64,000 bases of DNA from Actinomadura craniellae (GTDB lineage Bacteria > Actinomycetota > Actinomycetes > Streptosporangiales > Streptosporangiaceae): assembly GCF_003289645.1 (NCBI RefSeq), contig NZ_QLYX01000014.1:124001-188000 (forward strand). The letters are read 5' to 3'. A program made the translations under genes and the position numbers. Numbering within the stretch: position 1 is the first letter of the stretch; each line of letters begins with the position of its first letter. Under the pieces are notes generated by a model, which saw only the letters and a program-made list of their open reading frames with translations, ran no database searches and had not been told where the DNA came from. Positions 32,791-40,969 of the stretch are shown piece by piece.

Positions 32791-33669
32791 GTGACGCTGA
32801 CCGACGACGCCGAACATTCCGGCCCTGACCTGGTGCTCCACCGGCGCGCGGCGCTGCACTCGGTCCGCGAGCGGGTGCGGATCCTCTTCGTCAACACCCA
32901 GGAGGTCGCGCCGATCGCCGGCCTGGGCCTCGCGCCCTACCGGCAGTGGATCGCCGAGGTCACCGGAACACCGGCCGACCGGGTCGAGGTGGTGAACGTC
33001 GCCGACGGCGACCCCCTGCCGGCCACGGTCGAGGCGCACGGGGTGATCGGCGGGGGCTCGGGCCACTCGGCCTTCGAGGACCTGCCGTGGATCGGCCGCA
33101 CCAAGGACTTCTTCCGCGCCGTGCAGCGGGCGGGCGTCCCCGAGCTGCACATCTGCTGGTCACACCAGGCCAAGGCCGAGGCCCACGGCGGCCGGGCCGC
33201 ACCGGGCGAGGCGGGCCGCCGGTTCGGGATCGAGCGGCTGCGGCTGACCGCCGCCGGCCGCCACGACCCCCTGTTCCGGGACCTTCCGGACGAGTTCGAG
33301 GTCTTCACCTCGCACGTGGACGTCGTCACCGCGCTCCCCCGCGACCCCGCACCGGTCGAGCTGGCCCGCAGCGACACCTACCCCTACGAGGCCCTGGCCT
33401 ACGGCCCCACCGCCCGGACGATCCAGGCCCATCCGGAGCTGACGTCCCCCATCACCGCCGCGCTGGCCGACTCCCGCCGCGACCGGCTCGTCCGGGAGGG
33501 CCTGGTCGGCCCGGCCGACGCGGACTACGCGGAGTTCCTGGACGAACTCCACCGCCAGGACAAGCAGATCCGCGAGACCGGCCGGCAGCTCTTCGACAAC
33601 TGGCTACTGCACTTCGTCGGCCCCCGCTTCCGGGACCTGCCGCCCGGTCAGCCGAGGGAGGCCAGGTAG
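32791..33669 (+). CDS. Class I glutamine amidotransferase-like protein
   Basis: Protein of 292 residues with a GATase1-like fold. The nucleophile elbow reads HICWSHQ, with Cys in place of the usual G-x-C-x-G-H-Q context, and the triad partners appear as IQAHPE. No synthetase domain is attached. Such stand-alone GATases act on glutamine, gamma-glutamyl compounds or small peptides; the substrate here is unknown. GTG 32791 has only a weak site upstream. Its 3' end overlaps the convergent flavoprotein gene by 22 bases. Confidence 0.75.
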   Translation: MTLTDDAEHSGPDLVLHRRAALHSVRERVRILFVNTQEVAPIAGLGLAPYRQWIAEVTGTPADRVEVVNVADGDPLPATVEAHGVIGGGSGHSAFEDLPWIGRTKDFFRAVQRAGVPELHICWSHQAKAEAHGGRAAPGEAGRRFGIERLRLTAAGRHDPLFRDLPDEFEVFTSHVDVVTALPRDPAPVELARSDTYPYEALAYGPTARTIQAHPELTSPITAALADSRRDRLVREGLVGPADADYAEFLDELHRQDKQIRETGRQLFDNWLLHFVGPRFRDLPPGQPREAR

Positions 33670-34874
33670 GCCGCGGTCTTGGCGGGGTCCATCAGCCAGT
33701 TCTCGAAGTCCGTGGGGTTGGCGTAGCCGTGCGCGAAGCGGCGGGCCACCGGCTCGTGCTGGGTGGCGGCGCCCAGGACCTGCTGGACGTGCTCGGGCAG
33801 CGGGCCCAGCATCATGTTGGTGTAGGCCGTGGGGTGCCGCGCGTACGCCCAGTAGGAGTCGAAGGCGTGCTGCATCCACTCGGCGTCGAACGGGTGCGCG
33901 CCGCGGGCCAGGATCGCCCGCAGGTAGATCTCGGCGCAGTGCGCCGCGTTGTTGGCGCCCTGGCCGGTCACCGGGTCGTTGGCCACCACCACGTCGGCCA
34001 TGCCGAGCACCAGGGCGGACGCCGACAGCCGCCCGACCGGCATGCGCACGATCGGCGCGTACCCGCCGTACAGGGTGGACCGGGCGTCGGTGGGCTCGGC
34101 GTCCATCACCCGCTCGTACTCCCACGGCGCGAACTCCCGGATCAGCTCCTGGGTGCGCTTGAGATGCTCGTCGGGGCCGGGCCGGTCGTCCCAGCAGTCC
34201 AGCGGCCCGCCCGGCACGGCCTCCCAGAGCAGGATCTCGCAGGGCCCGGTGTTGGTCAGGCCCGGCATGAAGAACAGCTCGCCGACCCCCGGCACCGCGT
34301 TGATCCGCACATGCGGGTCGGGGTAGTCGGGGCGCGGGGTGGTGCCGTGCAGGTAGATGCACGACAGGTGCCGCTGCGGCCGGTCATAGGGGGAGCGCGC
34401 GACGTCCCGGTCGAACAGCTCGACCAGCTCGCCCTTGCCCGCGGCGATGATCGTCAGGTCGTACAGTTCGGCCAGGCCCGCCAGGTCGGAGGTCATCACC
34501 GAGTGGTAGACGACGTTGCCGCCGCGCCGCTCGAACAGTTCCAGCCAGCCGCCCATCTTGACCCGCTGGTCCACCGACTGGGCGTACTCGTCCCACTCGC
34601 CCACGAAGGTCAGCGCGGCCTGTCCCGGCGGGCCCACCACGGTCAGCCGCTGCGACCGCAGCCGCGGCGCCTGGTCCTCCCACAGGTTCAGCCCGTGCTC
34701 GCGCTCCAGCCGCAGCGCGGGGCCGAACATGCACTGGGTGGACATGATGCGCCCGGCGCGGATCTCGTCCGGTGTGCGCGCCGACATGATCGTGACGTCG
34801 TACCCCTCGGCCTGGAGGCCCAGCCCGAGCTGCATGCCCGCCTGACCGGCGCCGACGATCAGGATCTTACGCAT
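33648..34874 (-). CDS. FAD-dependent monooxygenase, styrene/indole monooxygenase (StyA) family
   Basis: Flavoprotein of 408 residues. The N-terminal dinucleotide fold is ILIVGAGQAGMQLGLGL (3-19). A substrate domain follows and the flavin-motif GMADVVVANDPVTGQGANNA lies near 290-310, given in part. StyA-type enzymes epoxidise styrene or indole using FADH2 from a separate reductase. No StyB-like reductase is adjacent. It is the last gene of the conservon operon, overlapping the GTPase stop by one base (TGATG), where a cytochrome P450 usually stands. Confidence 0.85.
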   Translation of the reverse strand: MRKILIVGAGQAGMQLGLGLQAEGYDVTIMSARTPDEIRAGRIMSTQCMFGPALRLEREHGLNLWEDQAPRLRSQRLTVVGPPGQAALTFVGEWDEYAQSVDQRVKMGGWLELFERRGGNVVYHSVMTSDLAGLAELYDLTIIAAGKGELVELFDRDVARSPYDRPQRHLSCIYLHGTTPRPDYPDPHVRINAVPGVGELFFMPGLTNTGPCEILLWEAVPGGPLDCWDDRPGPDEHLKRTQELIREFAPWEYERVMDAEPTDARSTLYGGYAPIVRMPVGRLSASALVLGMADVVVANDPVTGQGANNAAHCAEIYLRAILARGAHPFDAEWMQHAFDSYWAYARHPTAYTNMMLGPLPEHVQQVLGAATQHEPVARRFAHGYANPTDFENWLMDPAKTAAYLASLG

Positions 34875-35452
34875 CAGTGCTCCTTCGCGGTGGTCTGCAG
34901 GGTGTGCCGCAGCGCGGCGGTGAGGGAGTGCACGACGGCCCCGCGGTCGCGGACGTCGCAGGCCAGCAGCGGGACGTGCTCGGGCAGCCGGAGCGCGTCG
35001 CGCACCGCGTCCGGCGGGTGCGTCTGCACTCCGTCGAAGAGGTTGACCACCACCACGAACGGGACGTCGCTGTCGTTCTCGAAGTAGTTGACCGCCGGGA
35101 ACGAGACGTCCAGCCGGCGGGTGTCGACGAGCACCAGCGCGGCGCTGGCGCCCCGGCACAGGTCATCCCACATCGGCCAGAACCTGGGCTGCCCCGGGGT
35201 GCCGAAGAGGTAGAGCACCAGGTCCGGGCCCAGGGAGATCCGGCCGAAGTCCATCGCCACGGTGGTCGTGGCCTTGGCGTCGCCCTCGGCGAGCGGGTCG
35301 ACCGTCCGGCTCGCCTGGGTCATCCACGCCTCGGTGTTGACCGGCGGGATCTCCGACACCTGCCCGACCAGGGTCGTCTTGCCCACGCCGAACCCGCCCG
35401 CGATGACGATCTTGACCGACGTGCGGCGGTCAGGCGAGTTGATGTAGGCCAT
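34874..35452 (-). CDS. cvnD: Conservon GTPase CvnD (MglA/Ras-like)
   Basis: Small GTP-binding protein of 192 residues. P-loop GGFGVGKTT at 19-27, switch region MDFGRISLG, G3-like FGTPGQPRF and a degenerate NKxD equivalent VNLFDG. Conservons encode a membrane-associated sensor complex likened to eukaryotic G-protein coupled systems; CvnD is the switch. It overlaps the upstream DUF742 gene by 23 bases. Confidence 0.92.
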   Translation of the reverse strand: MAYINSPDRRTSVKIVIAGGFGVGKTTLVGQVSEIPPVNTEAWMTQASRTVDPLAEGDAKATTTVAMDFGRISLGPDLVLYLFGTPGQPRFWPMWDDLCRGASAALVLVDTRRLDVSFPAVNYFENDSDVPFVVVVNLFDGVQTHPPDAVRDALRLPEHVPLLACDVRDRGAVVHSLTAALRHTLQTTAKEH

Positions 35453-35771
35453 CGATGACCCTTTCCAGGAGGCCGCGATCGAAGGGGGATTCGGTCTCGG
35501 AGACGATCAGCACCCGGTCGGTGGCGATCAGGTCACCCAGCAGCACCCGGGTCACGCCGAGCGGCACCTCGCAGTGCGCCGACAGCTCCGCGACCGACTC
35601 GACGGCGGCGTGCGCGCGCTCGTACAGCCGGCGGGCCTCGGGCAGCAGCTTCGCCGCGTACACCGGGTCGTAGCGCCCGACCGAGACCAGGGTGTGCACG
35701 AAGAGGTGCCGCTTGGCCCGCGTCCGCCCGGCGGTCAGCACGTAGGGCCGCACCCAGGGGCTGCCGCTCAT
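35430..35771 (-). CDS. cvnC: Conservon DUF742 protein CvnC
   Basis: 113 residues matching DUF742: WVRPYVLTAGRTRAK at the start, then YERAHAAVESVAELSAHCEVPLGVTRVLLGDL in two helical pieces. DUF742 proteins are winged-helix-like adaptors within conservon complexes. It lies between the roadblock and GTPase genes in standard order and overlaps both. Confidence 0.9.
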   Translation of the reverse strand: MSGSPWVRPYVLTAGRTRAKRHLFVHTLVSVGRYDPVYAAKLLPEARRLYERAHAAVESVAELSAHCEVPLGVTRVLLGDLIATDRVLIVSETESPFDRGLLERVIDGLHQLA

Positions 35772-36205
35772 GCCCGAACGGCCGATCGGCGGCGCAACTC
35801 GTCGCGCATCTGCGGGGTGAGGACGTGCCCGACGGCGTCCACGAGCTGGGCCATCCGGAAGGCCACCGCGCCCACCTGGCCGCCGTCGCCGACCAGGACG
35901 GCCAGCCCGGCCAGCCCGCCGATCCCCATGAACAGGAAGTGCCCGGCCGGGAATTTCAGCATGATCTGGTCGCAGCCGCCCTGGCCGACCAGCTCGGCGA
36001 CGCTGCGGCCCAGGCTGATCATGCCGCTGGTCATCGCCGACAGCGGGTCGGCGAGGTCGGCCGCGATGCCCGCCGAGGCGGTGAGGGCCAGCCCGTCGGA
36101 GGACACGAGCAGCGCGTGGGTCACGCCGGGCGTGGCCGCGACGAAGTTGTCGATCAGCCAGCCGAAGTCCTCGGGGCGTTTCGGCTGGGCGTCGGCGTAG
36201 GTCAT
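35768..36205 (-). CDS. cvnB: Conservon roadblock/LC7 protein CvnB
   Basis: 145 residues with a roadblock/LC7 fold: FGWLIDNFVAATPGVTHALLVSSDGL in two strands and a helix, then SLGRSVAELVGQGGCDQIML and VLVGDGGQVGAVAFRMAQLV. In conservons this protein acts as a GTPase-activating partner for CvnD. Coupled at both ends by four-base overlaps. Confidence 0.92.
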   Translation of the reverse strand: MTYADAQPKRPEDFGWLIDNFVAATPGVTHALLVSSDGLALTASAGIAADLADPLSAMTSGMISLGRSVAELVGQGGCDQIMLKFPAGHFLFMGIGGLAGLAVLVGDGGQVGAVAFRMAQLVDAVGHVLTPQMRDELRRRSAVRA

Positions 36206-37392
36206 CGGGGCTCCTCTTCCGAGCTGTCGTTCGTGGGCGGCCGACGGGCTTGGGTCTCGCCGCCGGCGAAGGCCTCCAGGTCGGCGGCGAAGGAGCGGGC
36301 CGCGGCGGCGGAGTCCGTGGCCTGGACGGGCGCGGCCGGGGCCGGGGCGTCCCCGCGCAGGCTGCCGCGCTGCCGGCGGGGCAGCGCGCCCGGGGTCTCC
36401 GGGGCGGATGCGGGCGGCTGGGGGGCGGGGGTCGGCCGGTGCGACGCCTGCAGGTGCGCGGTCGAGTCCTCCGCTGTGGCGGGGGCGGTCTCGGCGGGGA
36501 TCTCGCACAGCAGGGCCGCCGGGACGGTCACCATCGCGGTGGTGCCCTGCCGCGGCGCGGGCCGGCACGCCAGGCTCACCTTGAAGCCGTGCTTGCGGGC
36601 CAGCCGGTGCACGATGGGGAAACCGGTGTGTGCGCCGGCCCGCTCGTCGATCGGCGGTACCGGGCCGGCCAGCATCGCGTTCAGGTTCGCGAGCTGGGTG
36701 GGGCCGATTCCGATGCCGTCGTCCTCCACCCGGATCATCACTCCGCCGTCCGGGAGCAGGTGCGCGCTGACCGTCACGACGCCCGGCGAGTACCGGGTGG
36801 CGTTGTCGAGCAGCGCGGCCAGCAGCGTGGCCGCGTCGTCGGCGGCGTAGGCCACCACGGCCAGTTCGGCCAGGACGCCGATGGAGATCCGGGTGTAGTG
36901 CTCGATGGCCGACTGGGCCTCGCGGATCACGTTCACCAGGCTCGCGGTGTGGCCGCTCAGCTCGTCGCCTCCCCGGTCGGCCAGTACCCGGAGTTCCCGC
37001 GCGGTCCGGCGCATCCGGGTGACGGCGTGGTCCACCTCGTACAGTTGCTGCAGCCGCTCGGGGTCCTCCTCGTCGTTCTCCAGCCGGTCCAGTGCGGGCC
37101 GCAGTTGCTCGGCCAGGACCAGGATCTGCACGGCGAACTGCTCGCAGACGGCCGACCACCCGTCAGGGGCGGGCGGCGTCCACGGTTTCGGTGGCTGCCC
37201 GGCCCACCCCGCCGGGACATGCGCCGGCTGAGCGGGGACGGGCTGAGCAGGAATGGGCTGGGCTGGAACGGGCTGGGCCGCGGGCGGCGGGGCGGCGGGA
37301 GCGGGCTGGACGTCCCTGGCGGGAGCGGTCCAAGGAGACCAGGGCGGCGCCTGCTCGGCGCTGGAGCGGCGGGGGGACTTGCGCCATCTCAT
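36202..37392 (-). CDS. cvnA: Conservon sensor ATPase CvnA, soluble form
   Basis: Histidine-kinase-like ATPase of 396 residues. The HATPase region shows N-box LLDNATRYSP, G1 VEDDGIGIG and a G2-like HTGFPIVHRLA. The helical part before it (about 95-190) lacks a clear phospho-acceptor His. The N-terminus carries short Pro-rich repeats (QPVPAQPIPAQP), and no transmembrane segment or extracellular sensor is present, unlike many CvnA proteins. The C-terminal 110 residues are Pro/Ala-rich and disordered. The start at ATG 37392 is uncertain; upstream in-frame codons are possible. Confidence 0.85.
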   Translation of the reverse strand: MRWRKSPRRSSAEQAPPWSPWTAPARDVQPAPAAPPPAAQPVPAQPIPAQPVPAQPAHVPAGWAGQPPKPWTPPAPDGWSAVCEQFAVQILVLAEQLRPALDRLENDEEDPERLQQLYEVDHAVTRMRRTARELRVLADRGGDELSGHTASLVNVIREAQSAIEHYTRISIGVLAELAVVAYAADDAATLLAALLDNATRYSPGVVTVSAHLLPDGGVMIRVEDDGIGIGPTQLANLNAMLAGPVPPIDERAGAHTGFPIVHRLARKHGFKVSLACRPAPRQGTTAMVTVPAALLCEIPAETAPATAEDSTAHLQASHRPTPAPQPPASAPETPGALPRRQRGSLRGDAPAPAAPVQATDSAAAARSFAADLEAFAGGETQARRPPTNDSSEEEPR

Positions 37393-37680
37393 CCGGCGCA
37401 CCGCGCCGTCTCGGCCGGGGCCGTCCGCCCCGGCGTGCCGTACCTGCCGAACGAACCGGTCGCGGGGTCGATGGTATCGATCTGCGCACCTCTTCTGGGA
37501 ACGGGTCCTGGGGCACACCGATAAGGCATGATCATCTCAGCGGGCGACATACTATCCCGAACTTTGTCGCAATTCTCGCCGTCCGCAACCGACCAGATAC
37601 GGCAATAACCCCTATTCCCTCCCTCAGGAGGGGACAAAAGACTCACTTAGCTACAAATCACCCGCAAGTGCGAGGTGCCG
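37393..37680. other. Intergenic region upstream of the conservon
   Basis: About 290 bases, AT-richer than average, with no supported gene. It includes the short hairpin CCCTCC-CTCA-GGAGGG at 37617-37632, which could end the MFS transcript reading leftward. The conservon promoter should lie here, but I cannot fix its boxes. Confidence 0.5.
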
Positions 37681-39060
37681 TCACCGGGCGGCGAGGCGGT
37701 GCGGCAGGAGGGCGAGGGCCGCGCCGCAGCAGGCGATGAGGAGCGAGGCGAGCAGGGCCAGGTCCGCGCCTTCGGTCATGGCGGCGGCCACGGACGGCGC
37801 GGAGGGCGCGGTCGCCACCGCCACCATCACCGCCACGCCGATGGACGCCCCGAGGTAGCGCGCGGTGTTGCCGGCCCCGGACCCCATGCCGGCCCGGTCG
37901 GCGGGGACGCTCGCCACCGCGAGCGAGGCCAGCACCGCGTTGAGCATCCCGGTGCCCACCCCGCAGACCACCAGGCCGGGCACCAGCCGCCACCACGGGG
38001 TGTCCGGATGGATCCCGAGCATCGCCGCCTCCCCGGCCGCGCACAGGACCAGGCCGGCCGCGACCAGATGCCGGCCGGCCACCCGGTCGCCGAGCCGGCG
38101 GACCTGGAGCGCGATCACGAACGACGTGGCCGACCACGCGCCGAACAGCAGCGCGGCCCCCAGGAAGGACATTCCGGTCGCGACGTGGAGCACCGTCGGC
38201 AGGTAGCTGATGACCCCGATGACCGCGACCCCCAGGAACAGGGCTCCGATGACGGACACCGTGAAGTCGGGATTCCGGAACAGCCCCAGGTCGAGCATCG
38301 GCTCGCGGCGGCGGGACTCGATCACGGCGAACCCGGCCAGCAGGAGCACCGCCGCGCCGGCGGCCACGACCACCTCGGGACTCGTCCAGTCGGCCCGGCC
38401 CCAGGTGATCGCGGCGACCAGGGCGGCGAACCCCGCGCCCAGCGTCAGCGCCCCGGGCAGGTCCGGCTCGCGGCGGCGGGTGGCGCGGGACTCGCGGAGC
38501 CGCCACGCGGCCGCGGCCGCCAGCAGCGCGGCCGCGCCGGCGGTCACGACGTACCAGAGCCGCCAGCCGCCGAGCACGGCCGCCGCGACCGGGCCGAGCA
38601 TGGTACCGCCGCCCAGCATGGCGCCCCACACTCCGGTGGCGCGCAACCGCTCCGGCCCGGCCGGGAAGGCGTGGCCGACGGCGCCCAGCCCGGCGGCCAG
38701 CAGCGCCGCGCTCGCCGCCCCCTGGACGATCCGTCCCAGGACGAAGACCAGCGGACCGGTCGCGACCGCGTCGGCCGCGGCGGCCAGGGCGAGCACCACC
38801 GCGCCCGCGACGAAGACCCGCTTGCGCCCGCGGGCGTCGGCCAGCGCGCCCGCGACGAGCAGCAGCGCGGCCAGGCCCAGGTTGATGCCGCCGATGATCC
38901 AGACCTGCGCCGTCAGGTCGGCGTCCAGCGCCTGCGCGATGGCCGGCAGGGTCACCAACGGGGCGGAATAGTTCATCAGCGCGAGCAGGGTGGCCGCGCC
39001 GGCGAGCACCAGCGTGACCCGGGCATGCGGGGCCCGGGTGGGCACCTCGGTGGTCACCAT
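37681..39060 (-). CDS. MFS transporter (DHA1/DHA2-like drug efflux type)
   Basis: Membrane protein of 459 residues with about 14 hydrophobic segments. The A-motif between helices 2 and 3 reads GALADARGRKRV and motif C-like GAMLGGGTMLGPV is present, as in drug/proton antiporters. ATG 39060 was chosen because GGAGG precedes it. It is divergent from an HxlR regulator, with two inverted repeats between, so redox- or xenobiotic-responsive expression is likely. The substrate is unknown. Confidence 0.87.
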   Translation of the reverse strand: MVTTEVPTRAPHARVTLVLAGAATLLALMNYSAPLVTLPAIAQALDADLTAQVWIIGGINLGLAALLLVAGALADARGRKRVFVAGAVVLALAAAADAVATGPLVFVLGRIVQGAASAALLAAGLGAVGHAFPAGPERLRATGVWGAMLGGGTMLGPVAAAVLGGWRLWYVVTAGAAALLAAAAAWRLRESRATRRREPDLPGALTLGAGFAALVAAITWGRADWTSPEVVVAAGAAVLLLAGFAVIESRRREPMLDLGLFRNPDFTVSVIGALFLGVAVIGVISYLPTVLHVATGMSFLGAALLFGAWSATSFVIALQVRRLGDRVAGRHLVAAGLVLCAAGEAAMLGIHPDTPWWRLVPGLVVCGVGTGMLNAVLASLAVASVPADRAGMGSGAGNTARYLGASIGVAVMVAVATAPSAPSVAAAMTEGADLALLASLLIACCGAALALLPHRLAAR

Positions 39061-39070
39061 CCGGCCTCCA

Positions 39071-39120
39071 GGTTCGGTCACTGAACCGACGCTAGCACGC
39101 GTGGTTCAATGAACGAACCA
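39071..39120. promoter_or_regulatory. Two inverted repeats, candidate HxlR operators
   Basis: GGTTC...GAACC spans 39071-39087, and TGGTTC...GAACCA spans 39102-39120 with a 7-base spacer. Both lie between the divergent MFS and HxlR genes. A -10 box TACGCT at 39126-39131 follows the second, so binding there would block HxlR transcription. Confidence 0.6.
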
Positions 39121-39138
39121 GCGGGTACGCTGGGACGC

Positions 39139-39645
39139 ATGGCCCTTGGCAAGGACTACGCGGGGCAGAACTGCTCCATAGCCCGCGCCCTGGAGGTGGT
39201 GGGAGAGCGCTGGACCCTCCTGATCATCCGGGACGCCTTCTTCGGGGTACGCCGCTTCAGCGACTTCCTCGCCCACCTCGACTGCCCCCGGGCCGTGCTC
39301 TCCGGCCGGCTGCAGACCCTCGTCGAGAGCGGGGTGCTGACCAAGCGGCTCGGCGAGTACACGCTCACCGAGTCCGGCCGCGAGCTGTGGCCGATCGTGT
39401 ACATGCTGGGCCAATGGGGCGGCCGGCACTTCTCCGCGGACGGCCCCACCCGGGTACTCGTGCACGCCGAATGCGGTACCCCCATCGACCCCGCGGGCGA
39501 CTGCCCGCCCTGCGGCGTCCCCGGCGTCCCGCCCACCGACCTGGAGGTCCACACGGTCCCCGGGCGCGACCTCCGCGACGACCCCGTCGCCCGCGCCCTG
39601 CGGTCCCCGCACCGGCTGCTCGAACCCCTGCCCGTCCGGCCCTGA
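39139..39645 (+). CDS. HxlR-family transcriptional regulator
   Basis: Winged-helix regulator of 168 residues. The HTH region shows NCSIARALEVVGERWTLLIIRD and RRFSDFLAHLDCPRAVLSGRLQTL, typical of HxlR. Cys in both segments could serve as a redox or electrophile sensor. The C-terminal tail carries CGTPIDPAGDCPPCG, a possible metal site. Start ATG 39139 is chosen because TACGCT (39126-39131) lies seven bases upstream as a leaderless -10 box, and the alternative ATG 39109 lies within an operator-like repeat. Confidence 0.87.
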   Translation: MALGKDYAGQNCSIARALEVVGERWTLLIIRDAFFGVRRFSDFLAHLDCPRAVLSGRLQTLVESGVLTKRLGEYTLTESGRELWPIVYMLGQWGGRHFSADGPTRVLVHAECGTPIDPAGDCPPCGVPGVPPTDLEVHTVPGRDLRDDPVARALRSPHRLLEPLPVRP

Positions 39646-39670
39646 AAACGCCCGCCCGCGGTGCCCGGCC

Positions 39671-40654
39671 TCAGAACCAGCCGCTCCTGCGCAGCCGCCA
39701 GTACGTCAGGAGGCAGACGAAGATCATGATGCCCCACACCATCGGGTAGCCGGCGGCCCACTTCAGCTCCGGCATGTGGACGAAGTTCATGCCGTAGATG
39801 CCGGCGACCATGGTGGGCACCGCGATGAGCGCCGCCCAGGCGGAGATCTTGCGCATGTCCTGGTTCTGCCGCAGCCCGATCAGCGCGACGTGCGCGTTCA
39901 GCACGCTGTTGAGCAGCTCGTTGTGCGCGTCGACCTGCCGGTCCACCCGCAGCAGGTGGTCCAGCACGTCGCGGAAGTACTCCAGGGTCCCGGCGCACAG
40001 TTCGTAACGCCCCTTGACGATGTCCTGGAGCACCGGGACGAGCGGGTCCTCCGCGCCGCGGAACTCCAGCACCTCGCGCTTGAGGGAGTAGATCTCCGCG
40101 GTGACGTCCCGGTTCCCGGGGCTGAACACCGCCCGCTCCAGTTGCATGATGTCGGCCTCGATCTCGTGCGTCACCGCGGAGTAGGTGTCGACCACCTCGT
40201 CGCAGACCGCGTAGAGCACCGCGGCGGGCCCGGCCGACAGCATCTCCTCGGCCGCCTCGACCCGGGCCCGCACCGCGGAGAGCGGATTGGCCCGGCCGTG
40301 CCGGACGGTGACGACGAAGTCGGCGCCGAGGAACACCATGATCTCGCCGACCTCGATCTGGGAGGTCGGCTCCGCGTAGTGCAGGGTCTTGACCACCACG
40401 AACAGGCTGTCGCCGTAGCGCTCCAGCTTGGGCCGCTGGTGGGCGTTGACGGCGTCCTCCACGGCCAGCGGGTGCAAGGCGAGCTCGTCGGCGACCAGGT
40501 CCAGTTCCTCCCGGGTCGGCTCGTGCATGCCGATCCACAGGAAGCAGTCGTCGCCCCCGGCCTTCGCCGCGTCGAAGGCGTCACTGATGTCACCGGTGAT
40601 GGTCTTCCGGCTGCCACGGCGGTAAATGGCCTGGTCCACTATCACCCGGCTCAT
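39671..40654 (-). CDS. corA: CorA-family magnesium/cobalt transporter
   Basis: 327 residues with the standard CorA layout: cytosolic alpha/beta funnel, long stalk helix, two C-terminal transmembrane helices and the pore signature YGMNF (287-291), followed by the acidic external loop MPEL. This canonical signature supports magnesium uptake, unlike the CorA-like protein at 12762. A 53-residue protein may be encoded directly upstream on the same strand. Confidence 0.92.
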   Translation of the reverse strand: MSRVIVDQAIYRRGSRKTITGDISDAFDAAKAGGDDCFLWIGMHEPTREELDLVADELALHPLAVEDAVNAHQRPKLERYGDSLFVVVKTLHYAEPTSQIEVGEIMVFLGADFVVTVRHGRANPLSAVRARVEAAEEMLSAGPAAVLYAVCDEVVDTYSAVTHEIEADIMQLERAVFSPGNRDVTAEIYSLKREVLEFRGAEDPLVPVLQDIVKGRYELCAGTLEYFRDVLDHLLRVDRQVDAHNELLNSVLNAHVALIGLRQNQDMRKISAWAALIAVPTMVAGIYGMNFVHMPELKWAAGYPMVWGIMIFVCLLTYWRLRRSGWF

Positions 40655-40697
40655 TCTCGACCATGCCGGGCGTCAGGGAACCCTTCCGGGAAAACCG

Positions 40698-40859
40698 CTA
40701 TTCGCCGATGAGGTCCTCGCGCCGCACCCCGGCCTCGGCCATCGCCTCCTCCAGCCGGACACCGAGCTCGGTGGGCCCCTCCAGTTCCGGTTCGAGCGGG
40801 GTCTGGCCGACCCCGCCCGGCTCGGGCACACCTTCGGGCACGATCATCGCTTCGCTCAT
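40698..40859 (-). CDS. Probable small protein of 53 residues upstream of corA
   Basis: ATG 40859 follows GGGGGAG at a four-base spacing and opens a 53-codon frame ending TAG at 40698-40700, 44 bases before corA. The peptide begins MSEAMIVPEGVPEPGG and ends in an acidic amphipathic helix (VRLEEAMAEAGVRREDLIGE). No homology is known to me. The strong ribosome binding site and its place in front of corA suggest a real small gene. Confidence 0.5.
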   Translation of the reverse strand: MSEAMIVPEGVPEPGGVGQTPLEPELEGPTELGVRLEEAMAEAGVRREDLIGE

Positions 40860-40969
40860 CGTCTCCCCCAGACGGTGCTCAACGCACCGTGTTCTCCCAC
40901 GTCAACCGCTGTGGTCCGACGTTAGGGCGCTTACCCGGCCATGCGGCGCGGCATGCGCGCGAGCAGCCG

